From NCBI GenBank assembly GCA_041678645.1, contig JBAYNT010000044.1:1-5214 (forward strand): DNA of 5,214 nt, read 5' to 3'. Below are positions 1 to 5,214 of this stretch, one piece after another. Under the pieces are notes generated by a model that saw only the letters and a program-made list of their open reading frames with translations, was not told the DNA's origin and ran no database searches. The DNA is from WOZL01 sp041678645 (lineage in GTDB: Bacteria > Patescibacteriota > Dojkabacteria > SC72). The position numbers and the translations under genes were made by a program. Numbering within the stretch: position 1 is the first letter of the stretch; each line of letters begins with the position of its first letter.

Positions 1-2
1 TA

Positions 3-94
3 TGGCGGAGAGGACAGGATTCGAACCTGCGGTACAGTTTGAGCCGTACGAACGCTTTCCAAGCGTTTCCTTTCGACCACTCAGGCACCTCTCC
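3..94 (-). tRNA. tRNA-Ser (anticodon GGA), CCA encoded
   Basis: This tRNA inserts serine at UCC and UCU codons, the latter through G34 wobble. Read on the minus strand, the acceptor arms GGAGAGG (94-88) and CCTCTCC (13-7) pair perfectly, followed by discriminator G (6) and an encoded CCA (5-3). The anticodon stem AACGC/GCGTT encloses the loop TTGGAAA, with anticodon GGA at 60-58. A long variable arm with GTAC on both sides marks it as class II, as expected for serine. The T arm carries TTCGAAT in its loop. Without CCA the molecule is 89 nt, normal for tRNA-Ser. It lies 7 nt downstream of tRNA-Arg on the same strand, so the two are almost certainly one transcript. Any terminator lies beyond the window's left edge. 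Confidence 0.97.
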
Positions 95-101
95 AACAAA
101 A

Positions 102-177
102 TGGCGTACCTGGCCGGACTCGAACCGACAACCTACTGCTTAGAAGGCAGTTGCTCTATCCATTGAGCTACAGGTAC
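102..177 (-). tRNA. tRNA-Arg (anticodon UCU), CCA encoded
   Basis: This tRNA reads the arginine codons AGA and AGG. On the minus strand the acceptor arms GTACCTG (177-171) and CAGGTAC (112-106) pair perfectly, followed by discriminator G (105) and encoded CCA (104-102). The D arm has GCTC/GAGC. The anticodon stem ACTGC/GCAGT closes the loop CTTCTAA, with TCT at 144-142. The T arm contains GGTTCGAGTCC. The total is 76 nt, a standard class I tRNA. AGA and AGG are common arginine codons in the stretches of the neighbouring protein genes that I read, so this should be a heavily used isoacceptor here. It is the first of a two-tRNA cluster and begins 45 bases after the stop of the upstream protein gene. 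Confidence 0.97.
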
Positions 178-188
178 ACAACCGAGAC

Positions 189-217
189 ATTTTATCAGGA
201 AATCAGCATTTTTTGAA
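189..217 (-). promoter_or_regulatory. Candidate sigma70-type promoter for the tRNA pair
   Basis: In the 45-base gap between the membrane-protein stop and tRNA-Arg, the minus strand reads TTCAAA (217-212; 4/6 match to TTGACA), a 17-base spacer, then TAAAAT (194-189; 5/6 match to TATAAT). The expected transcription start, near 182, is about five bases before the mature tRNA end. Spacing and position fit well, but such hexamers are common in AT-rich DNA. No hairpin with a T-run separates the protein gene from the tRNAs, so read-through from the operon is an alternative or additional source. Confidence 0.35.
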
Positions 218-222
218 GACCA

Positions 223-2091
223 CTACTCACTCTCCCTCTTAACCTCTTCAATCTTTATATTAATCCTTCCCTGCTTAGTAGGAAAATGCCTAAGCTTTTT
301 AGGGAAACTCTCAGGAGTAAAAACAACGACAGGATCCCTATCTGCGGTAAAAGATAAACTCTTTAAATACTCGTTCCCCTCCTCCCACTTCATCCCTTTT
401 AGGTCTTTTATCAGATCCTCCTTCTCAACAGAGGGCTGTACAGAGCTAGAAGCAGTCAACGTAATATTTACAGTTCCACCCTTTTCACTCACCTCCAAAT
501 CCTTCTTTATGTCTCCCTTCAAAGCCAAAACCAAACCCTCACTACTCTCAAAAAGATTCTGATTAATAGCTGCCTCTGTAAGTAGAGCATTAAGACCCTT
601 ATCAACACCTTCGGTATAGTAATAGGTGGCAGAAGACTCTACCTCTAGGGAGATGTCAGAAGAAGCAGCCTCTGTACCAATAGGAGCAGAACTCTTTACA
701 CTGCCTTCTTTGACCTTGCTCTTAATTGTACTCTCTATTATCTTCCAACCACTCCCAATATCTTTCAAAGAGCTCTCTGCCTCTTGAGCAGCTATTTCTG
801 TTAACTCCTTTACCTTACTATCAACATCCTGTTTAGAAATGATCGTGTACTCCTTCTTTGAACCGCCCACAAAAGGCGAGGAATTCAAACCATAAACCAC
901 ATCCTTACCATAACCAGTAACGATAAAGCGATTCCCTGCTGAAAGATTATACTCTTCTCCAACCTCTGTAGCTTCGACACCTACATTACCATAGTTATTA
1001 CAAGTAACAGTTACATTACCTGTTAATGTAAAATTCTTACCACCTATTTCACTTACTATCTGCTGACCCTCTGTCAAATTGATTGGCTCGTTTGCATCTG
1101 TACACCCACCAGAAACGATATAGGTAATAGTGACACTACCAGTTGCCTTATCTCCCTTAAAAGCTGTACCAGTAGCCTTCGCACTATCCGAAGCACTCTT
1201 AGTAACAGATTCCGTTTTTATAGGGATCTCATTCTTTTCGAAATCAATCTCATTTATATTCTCATTCCCTGCAAATATTTTTTCTATCTCTACAGGCTTA
1301 GATTCTATGAATATAGTTGCTCTTATATAAGGGGCGAATTTGTAGTAAATAAAAGCTACTAGAAAAAAAACAATTACTAAAGGAATTAAAATCTTTGGGA
1401 GTAATTTAACTATCTTCTTTTGAGTGTCTAAGCCTATCCCTCCCTTCTTTTTTCCTAAATTCTTAAAGAATCCAGCTATACTTGAAAAGAGAGGAATCTC
1501 TTTCCCGCTTGGTTTGTGAGCACCTGGCACACTTTTGAAATCAACCTTAGTAAAATCCTCTTGATTAGGGGCACTGCTACTAACCTCCTTTGATTCAATA
1601 TCCTGGTCAATTACTATTCCTCCATGCTCTCTCCCCTCACCTTTCAAGTTCTGAAGGCTATCCCTTTCCTCTCTGTTCTTAGTAAGAACGGAATTAACCC
1701 TCTCCTCAAAGGAGGTAATGTTTTCCGATTTATACTCTTGTGGTAATACGATTTTTGTTCTTTTCCTCTCCTCAATTCTATTCTTATACTCTCTTCTAGC
1801 CTCCTCCCATGCCTCTTCAGAAGGTAACCCAGAACTCTCAATTACACAGGCACCAGCCAATTTTGCATTGCGTACACCAGTAGGATTATTTACAATTTGC
1901 AGAATTAGGAGAGCCTCTTTCTCATCAGCGCTATCAAGAAGAACCTTTAAATTAATAGAGCTAATCAAAATCTCCGAATCTTCCACAAAAGAAACCAGCA
2001 TTTTTTTAATATCTGTATTAGAGATCTTTTTGACGACATCTATTAATTCGTCATCTGTTCGCACTACAATTTTTTCTACATTCTCATCCAT
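223..2091 (-). CDS. Bitopic membrane protein with baseplate-J-like external region
   Basis: This is a 622-residue protein of unproven function. Residues about 6-95 form a folded-looking N-terminal domain (TDDELIDVVKKI, then SSINLKVLL) that I recall from membrane proteins of Patescibacteria. Residues about 96-215 are charged and low-complexity, probably a flexible linker. One transmembrane helix spans about 233-251. The lysines before it (214-216, 225-226, 229, 233) predict an N-terminus in the cytoplasm, leaving about 370 residues outside. The external part starts with a repeated KATG motif (305-308, 315-318) and a beta-rich region to about 395 that resembles proteins annotated baseplate J/gp47-like. 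It ends with two further alpha/beta segments. There is no signal peptide, catalytic motif or cell-wall anchor. The two external cysteines, C330 and C364, could pair. The start is supported by AGGAGAG five bases upstream and by overlap with the previous stop. It probably partners the coupled ATPase in an envelope assembly. The phage-like name should not be read as evidence of a prophage or injection system. Confidence 0.8.
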   Translation of the reverse strand: MDENVEKIVVRTDDELIDVVKKISNTDIKKMLVSFVEDSEILISSINLKVLLDSADEKEALLILQIVNNPTGVRNAKLAGACVIESSGLPSEEAWEEARREYKNRIEERKRTKIVLPQEYKSENITSFEERVNSVLTKNREERDSLQNLKGEGREHGGIVIDQDIESKEVSSSAPNQEDFTKVDFKSVPGAHKPSGKEIPLFSSIAGFFKNLGKKKGGIGLDTQKKIVKLLPKILIPLVIVFFLVAFIYYKFAPYIRATIFIESKPVEIEKIFAGNENINEIDFEKNEIPIKTESVTKSASDSAKATGTAFKGDKATGSVTITYIVSGGCTDANEPINLTEGQQIVSEIGGKNFTLTGNVTVTCNNYGNVGVEATEVGEEYNLSAGNRFIVTGYGKDVVYGLNSSPFVGGSKKEYTIISKQDVDSKVKELTEIAAQEAESSLKDIGSGWKIIESTIKSKVKEGSVKSSAPIGTEAASSDISLEVESSATYYYTEGVDKGLNALLTEAAINQNLFESSEGLVLALKGDIKKDLEVSEKGGTVNITLTASSSVQPSVEKEDLIKDLKGMKWEEGNEYLKSLSFTADRDPVVVFTPESFPKKLRHFPTKQGRINIKIEEVKRESE

Positions 2092-3350
2092 TACTTCTCT
2101 CCTATTATATCTATATCTAATTTTTCCATCTCTAAATCGTAAGCAAACTTAGCGAGTGATGCAGGTGTAATATCATATATATTCTTTAATTTGCCACTAC
2201 TATCATTAATACTTGAAAGCATCTCTGGTTTAAAAAGTTTGACCTGTGGTACTAAAGAGAAAGGTAGTAACTGCTTCCATGGAAATTCTAACATAACTTC
2301 TTTCATTTCGGGTAGAAGTGCCCCACCACCACAAAGATAAATTTGAGAGGGGAAGACATCTACATCATCACAGGATTCCAAGGCAGCTTTAAGGGTTTTC
2401 ATCCAAAGCTTAGCTGTATTGTAACAAATAGTTTGTATCTTTTTTGATAATTGAGGTGTTAAATCTTTCTCTGTATATTTAATTTTTCTCTGTTCCGCGT
2501 ATCTATATTCTAGATTAAGAAGCTTAGCAATCTCTTTTGTAAATACTCTACCACCAAAGCTAAACATTTTAGTTTCAGTTATGTTCCCTTTCTCTACCAC
2601 AGCAATATCTGTAGTCCCTCCACCAATATCTATAAAGATTGCGTTGAAATCAGAATCTGAGGAACCTGAGAATGCTCTAGCTACAGAAAACGGCTGTGAG
2701 ACTATGGCTAACAAATCTAATCCAAGTGAACTAGCGACTTTCTTAAGAGCCTCAACATATGTTTTAGGGGCAAAAGATGAGTAGAAATGGAGTTTTACAT
2801 CTTTCCCGCTGTAGCCGATCAAACTATTAACAGGCATACCACCTATCTCTGTACCAGTAGTTGTAATGTGTAAAATATCTATATCTTCATACTTAAGACC
2901 AACTCTCTGGCCTAGATCCTTCTTCCCTCCCTCCTCTATTTTCTCCTTAACCTTATCAATTATTCTTTCCTCTTCCTTTTGGGTAACTTCCATCTCGTAA
3001 TTCTCTTCTCTTTGATAGTTAACGACTATGGAAACGCCCTGTACATACTCTCCTGCAATTCCCATAATGACCTGCTTGGGATACTGCTCTGGGGTAAGGT
3101 CTTTTGTTAGTTCTTCTATACATAATTTGCAGTTCTCTAGTACAGTGTCTAGATTCTTAATGGAACCAGACTTCATAGCATGCTGTTGTTGTTGAATTCT
3201 GGAGATCCTTTTTACATTTACTCCAAGATTATCCATTGAAAAAAGCATAGCTTTCAACACTTCTGTCCCTATATCTAATACGACACAATTGCTATTGGAG
3301 TCTATCAAATTTTCTTTAGTAGGTTTTTTCAAAAAAGGCAGATCTAACAT
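2091..3350 (-). CDS. FtsA/PilM-family actin-like ATPase
   Basis: This 419-residue soluble ATPase belongs to the actin/Hsp70 fold, FtsA-PilM branch. Family members bind ATP and sit at the cytoplasmic face of the membrane, scaffolding division (FtsA) or type IV pilus (PilM) machinery. Visible motifs are phosphate-1 at residues 22-37 (VVLDIGTE, D26), phosphate-2 at 238-252 (DIGGGTTD, 241-248) and the adenosine motif at 337-353 (LCGGGALLPEM). FSFGGRVFTKEIA followed by AEQRKIKY (285-292) is the FtsA/MreB-like connector. Residues about 92-215 fit the SHS2 (1C) subdomain that distinguishes FtsA and PilM from MreB. The length suits FtsA (about 420) and exceeds typical PilM (about 350). However, no ftsZ is adjacent and the C-terminus (LDIDIIGEK) lacks an obvious basic amphipathic membrane-targeting helix, so I do not assign ftsA or pilM. 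The ATG directly follows an inverted repeat with no Shine-Dalgarno. The gene is coupled by one-base overlap to the membrane protein downstream, its probable partner. Confidence 0.88.
   Translation of the reverse strand: MLDLPFLKKPTKENLIDSNSNCVVLDIGTEVLKAMLFSMDNLGVNVKRISRIQQQQHAMKSGSIKNLDTVLENCKLCIEELTKDLTPEQYPKQVIMGIAGEYVQGVSIVVNYQREENYEMEVTQKEEERIIDKVKEKIEEGGKKDLGQRVGLKYEDIDILHITTTGTEIGGMPVNSLIGYSGKDVKLHFYSSFAPKTYVEALKKVASSLGLDLLAIVSQPFSVARAFSGSSDSDFNAIFIDIGGGTTDIAVVEKGNITETKMFSFGGRVFTKEIAKLLNLEYRYAEQRKIKYTEKDLTPQLSKKIQTICYNTAKLWMKTLKAALESCDDVDVFPSQIYLCGGGALLPEMKEVMLEFPWKQLLPFSLVPQVKLFKPEMLSSINDSSGKLKNIYDITPASLAKFAYDLEMEKLDIDIIGEK
2097..2103 (-). promoter_or_regulatory. Shine-Dalgarno inside the ATPase gene, coupling the two genes
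   Basis: AGGAGAG on the minus strand lies five bases before the ATG at 2091-2089 and within the last codons of the upstream ATPase gene. That ATG shares its A with the upstream TAA, giving TAATG. This arrangement is typical of translational coupling with ribosome re-initiation, and it fixes the start of the membrane-protein gene. It is the only clear Shine-Dalgarno among the three complete genes. Confidence 0.8.
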
Positions 3351-3383
3351 TGTAGTAAAAGTATATCATATATTTTTACTACA
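3351..3383 (-). promoter_or_regulatory. 10-bp inverted repeat over an extended -10 promoter motif
   Basis: This repeat fills nearly all of the 34-base gap between the RNase J stop and the ATPase ATG. The arms TGTAGTAAAA (3351-3360) and TTTTACTACA (3374-3383) are perfectly complementary. After one mismatched pair (3361/3373), four more A-T pairs can form around a 3-base loop. Read on the minus strand, the spacer and left arm contain TGATATACT (3368-3360), a TGn-extended -10 with 5/6 match to TATAAT. Its start point would fall at about 3353-3351, giving a leaderless or nearly leaderless ATPase mRNA. No good -35 is present. It could be an operator-promoter, a translation-blocking hairpin in the polycistronic mRNA, or both. 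It is not an intrinsic terminator, because no T-run follows on either strand. Confidence 0.5.
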
Positions 3384-3384
3384 G

Positions 3385-5064
3385 CTATATTGTGACTACT
3401 AGAATAATAGGTTCTCTTTCAGTTTTCTTAAATACATATTTACTTAGTCTAGTTTCAATCGTCTTTTGTAATTCTAGGGTAACATATTTGTTATTTTTTT
3501 GAGACTTTGCTATCCATTCCCTATGACTATCTTTTACGATATTCTCTAATTCTTTAAGTAAATCCTGTGATTGTTTCATATAGATAAAGCCTCTGGATAT
3601 AAATCGAGGTCTTCCTAGAATCTTTTTATTCTTAGAGCTTAGATTCAGTACTACAGAAAATATTCCAAATTCTGCTAGCTGCTGTCTATCTCTAAGTACA
3701 ATGTCTCCGATATCTCCTACACCAAGCCCGTCTATGAGGATTGGCTTTGCCTCAATTTTCTTCCCCCTTCTCCAGTATTTGCCGTTAGATAGCCACATCT
3801 GCCCATCATCAGTTAGGAAAATATCTTCTTCATTCATTCCCCATCTCTGGAAGTTTTGTTTGTTAAAATATCTAAAAGTGAGGGGACCATGTATTGGCAT
3901 AACGGTCTTTGGTTGAATCATCTCATACATCATCCTCATGTCTTCTCTATATCCATGCCCAGTTGAGTGTATCTTGTTGCCAGGGGAGTCTTTTATCAAG
4001 TCTGCTCCTAAAGCAATCAGTCTGTCGGTCATCTTTTCTATCTTACTTATATTTTCTGGTATTTCAGAAGATGACAGTATAACCAAGTCATTTTGCTTAA
4101 GTTTGATAAACTTATGCTCATTTAAAGAGATTCTATTTAATGCTGCATACCTTTCTCCTTGGCTCCCTGTGCAAAGAATTAGTAATTGATTGTCTGGATA
4201 TTTTTTAATATCCCTTTCGCTTATAATAAGGCCTTCGGGAATATCAAGATATCTTTGGTCTTGAGCAATCTGAATGCTCTGTTCTAGGCTTCTACCAGAC
4301 AAGACAACTTTCTTGTTTGTCTTTTTAGCAATCTCTATTAACGAGTAAAGTCTTGTTAGTAAAGATGAGAAAGATGCAACAACTACCCTCCCCTTTGCTT
4401 TTTTAATAGTATTTTCCAAATTCTGGGCTATTTCTGATTCAGAGGGTGCTTTTCCTGGAGTTTGTGAATTCGTACTCTCCATTAGTGCAAGATCTATTCG
4501 CCCTCTTAAAGATCTTAATTTCTCATAATCTGCCTCTGGCTCGTTTGCTGGATTGGTATCTAACTTATAGTCCCCTGAAAAGAATATGTTTCCTTTAGGG
4601 GTTTCTACAAATATAGAGAAAGCATCTGGAATACTATGGTTTATACCTATAAAGGTAACTCTAAAATACTTTCCAATAGTTACAGTAGTGGTTCTCTTAA
4701 CCTCATTAATAGTAGTCTTCTTGTCTAAATTATGCTCCTCTAGCTTCGCATTTATTAAAGCTTTTGCAAAACCCCCAGCATATACTGGAGGGAAATCTAA
4801 GTCTGGCAAGAAGTATCTTAATGCGCCTGTATGGTCTAAGTGACCATGGGTTATTACTATACCTTTTACCTTTTTTTTGTTTTGTCTAAGATAGCTTGCG
4901 TTTGGAATTAGGTAATCTATACCATACATTTCCTGTCCAGGAAATGAGTATCCAGCATCAAGTATCAATATCTCGTCTTTGTATTCTATGAAATTACAGT
5001 TTCTACCAACTTCGGTAGTTCCTGATAAGGTACATAGTTTAAGTTCGTCTTGTTTTGTATTCAT
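3385..5064 (-). CDS. rnj: Ribonuclease J (metallo-beta-lactamase/beta-CASP nuclease)
   Basis: RNase J degrades and matures mRNA and rRNA in the cytoplasm, with 5'-to-3' exonuclease and endonuclease activity using two zinc ions. The 559-residue product has full family length (about 550-560). The metallo-beta-lactamase core carries THGHLDH (72-78; H73, H75, D77, H78), H143 in INHSIPDAF and D165 in FSGDYKLD. The beta-CASP insert begins near MESTN (195-199), with the motif A acidic residue E196. HSTGH (366-370) and PIHGP (390-394, H392) complete the metal site. The chain continues through GLGVGDIGDIVLRDR (446-460) into the RNase J C-terminal domain (about 465-559, with SRGFIYMKQS), ending ILVVTI. 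All catalytic residues I looked for are present. Two details depart from the consensus I recall: Glu instead of Asp in motif A, and HGP instead of HGE. The ATG is fixed because an in-frame TGA at 5091-5089 lies upstream with no other start between. No Shine-Dalgarno precedes it, only an A-rich leader. The ATPase gene follows after 34 bases. Confidence 0.96.
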   Translation of the reverse strand: MNTKQDELKLCTLSGTTEVGRNCNFIEYKDEILILDAGYSFPGQEMYGIDYLIPNASYLRQNKKKVKGIVITHGHLDHTGALRYFLPDLDFPPVYAGGFAKALINAKLEEHNLDKKTTINEVKRTTTVTIGKYFRVTFIGINHSIPDAFSIFVETPKGNIFFSGDYKLDTNPANEPEADYEKLRSLRGRIDLALMESTNSQTPGKAPSESEIAQNLENTIKKAKGRVVVASFSSLLTRLYSLIEIAKKTNKKVVLSGRSLEQSIQIAQDQRYLDIPEGLIISERDIKKYPDNQLLILCTGSQGERYAALNRISLNEHKFIKLKQNDLVILSSSEIPENISKIEKMTDRLIALGADLIKDSPGNKIHSTGHGYREDMRMMYEMIQPKTVMPIHGPLTFRYFNKQNFQRWGMNEEDIFLTDDGQMWLSNGKYWRRGKKIEAKPILIDGLGVGDIGDIVLRDRQQLAEFGIFSVVLNLSSKNKKILGRPRFISRGFIYMKQSQDLLKELENIVKDSHREWIAKSQKNNKYVTLELQKTIETRLSKYVFKKTEREPIILVVTI

Positions 5065-5104
5065 TTGTTTTTTAATTATTTTAAATTTTCAAAATTAATT
5101 GTAT

Positions 5105-5127
5105 GAAATATGTCATGCGCATATTTC
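5105..5127 (-). promoter_or_regulatory. Stem-loop or operator in the RNase J leader
   Basis: GAAATATG (5105-5112) and CATATTTC (5120-5127) form a perfect 8-bp inverted repeat around a 7-base loop. It lies 41 bases upstream of the RNase J ATG. If transcription starts just after the TATAAT at 5150-5145, this hairpin sits about ten bases from the mRNA 5' end. No T-run follows in either direction, so it is not a terminator. It may be an mRNA 5' structure or a protein-binding dyad. In AT-rich DNA a chance origin cannot be excluded. Confidence 0.4.
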
Positions 5128-5136
5128 TTTTTTAAC

Positions 5137-5155
5137 ATATGTACATTATACATAT
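5137..5155. promoter_or_regulatory. 7-bp inverted repeat with embedded TATAAT between divergent genes
   Basis: ATATGTA (5137-5143) and TACATAT (5149-5155) are perfect inverted arms around a 5-base spacer, a 19-bp operator-like dyad. On the minus strand the sequence TATAAT (5150-5145) is an exact -10 consensus for RNase J, with a predicted start near 5138 and a leader of about 75 bases. TTGACT (5168-5163) is only 12 bases upstream, too close for a standard -35. On the plus strand TATATT (5153-5158) could serve the divergent gene, with a weak TTTTAA (5130-5135) 17 bases upstream. A factor bound here could control both directions. Confidence 0.4.
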
Positions 5156-5173
5156 ATTTAAGAGTCAAAAGAG

Positions 5174-5180
5174 GGAGGTG
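5174..5180 (+). promoter_or_regulatory. Strong Shine-Dalgarno for a plus-strand gene
   Basis: GGAGGTG is a near-complete complement of the 16S rRNA 3' tail. The plus-strand TTG at 5186 lies at ideal spacing, seven bases after GGAGG. The next ATG in the same frame, at 5198, is 19 bases from GGAGG and too distant. This site is the main reason for proposing the divergent gene. Confidence 0.5.
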
Positions 5181-5185
5181 GGCTT

Positions 5186-5214
5186 TTGAAGTTAGAGATG
5201 ATAGCATATTTAGA
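5186..5214 (+). CDS. 5' end of a divergent gene of unknown function (partial)
   Basis: Only nine codons and two bases are in the window. Starting from TTG at 5186-5188 the product would begin MKLEMIAYL and run off the right edge. The frame is open to the edge, and the start is supported by the GGAGGTG seven bases upstream. The 121-base space to RNase J would hold promoters for both genes. The residues are too few to assign a family, and the gene would be refuted by an early stop just past the edge. A start at the in-frame ATG (5198) is possible but poorly spaced. Confidence 0.42.

Noticed and set aside
3..177. tRNA genes as an integration site with a direct-repeat att remnant
   Set aside because: No repeated tRNA 3' fragment or integrase is visible in the window, and both tRNAs are intact.
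1130..1330. Short open frames antisense to the three genes (also 2581-2784, 3701-3916, 3938-4189, 4586-4843) and a minus-strand one at 1644-1841
   Set aside because: All are 65-85 codons, fully inside well-supported genes, and show no family motifs or independent start signals.
1936..1956. INLKVLL in the membrane protein as the PilN INLLP motif that binds PilM
   Set aside because: The PilN motif is at the extreme N-terminus in a free tail. Here the residues (46-52) are inside an apparent folded domain and only partly match.
223..2091. Prophage or contractile injection system suggested by the baseplate-J-like region
   Set aside because: The protein has a membrane helix and cytoplasmic domain, and no tail, sheath, capsid, integrase or lysis gene is nearby. 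The similarity is to a membrane-protein family, not a phage module.
1718..2152. Plus-strand open frame of 144 codons, the longest antisense frame
   Set aside because: It lies opposite the coupled coding genes, bridges their junction, has no good ribosome site or recognisable domain, and its composition reflects the reverse complement of Glu/Lys-rich coding sequence.
3183..3194. CAA/CAG trinucleotide run encoding four glutamines (residues 53-56 of the ATPase)
   Set aside because: Only four units, in frame inside a coding region; too short to call a repeat tract or phase-variable site.
3351..3383. Intrinsic terminator between RNase J and the ATPase gene
   Set aside because: The stem is AT-rich and is followed on the minus strand directly by ATG, with no T-run. 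The plus-strand side also lacks one.
5163..5168. TTGACT as a -35 box for RNase J
   Set aside because: Good hexamer, but the spacer to TATAAT (5150-5145) is only 12 bases, and no convincing -10 lies 16-18 bases downstream.

Overview
The window is an AT-rich bacterial segment that most resembles a Patescibacteria (Candidate Phyla Radiation) genome. This placement rests on recalled family knowledge, not on a search. The main pointers are a large single-pass membrane protein with a baseplate-J-like outer region, of a kind I associate with these small-genome bacteria; an FtsA/PilM-type ATPase beside it; and RNase J as the mRNA nuclease. The three complete genes use TAG, TAA and TAG stops with no internal TGA, so nothing suggests a recoded TGA. 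I cannot resolve the phylum further.

Nearly everything lies on the minus strand. In transcription order (right to left) it runs: an intergenic control region with two inverted repeats (about 5065-5185); RNase J (5064-3385); a 34-base gap almost filled by a 10-bp inverted repeat that also carries an extended -10 promoter motif; an FtsA/PilM-like actin-fold ATPase (3350-2091); a 622-residue bitopic membrane protein whose ATG overlaps the ATPase stop by one base (2091-223); and then, 45 bases on, tRNA-Arg(UCU) and tRNA-Ser(GGA), 7 bases apart and both with encoded CCA. At the right edge a divergent plus-strand gene probably begins with a strong Shine-Dalgarno and a TTG start. Its product is not identifiable from nine codons.

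The likely functional unit is the ATPase and membrane-protein pair. Their coupled translation and matching topology (a soluble actin-fold ATPase next to a protein with about 230 cytoplasmic residues, one membrane helix and about 370 external residues) recall PilM-PilN or FtsA with its membrane partners. They may form an envelope-assembly or surface-structure complex. RNase J is a housekeeping mRNA/rRNA nuclease whose transcript may read into the pair. No mobile element, CRISPR array, rRNA gene or long repeat is visible. The longest stretch without a complete gene is about 120 bases.
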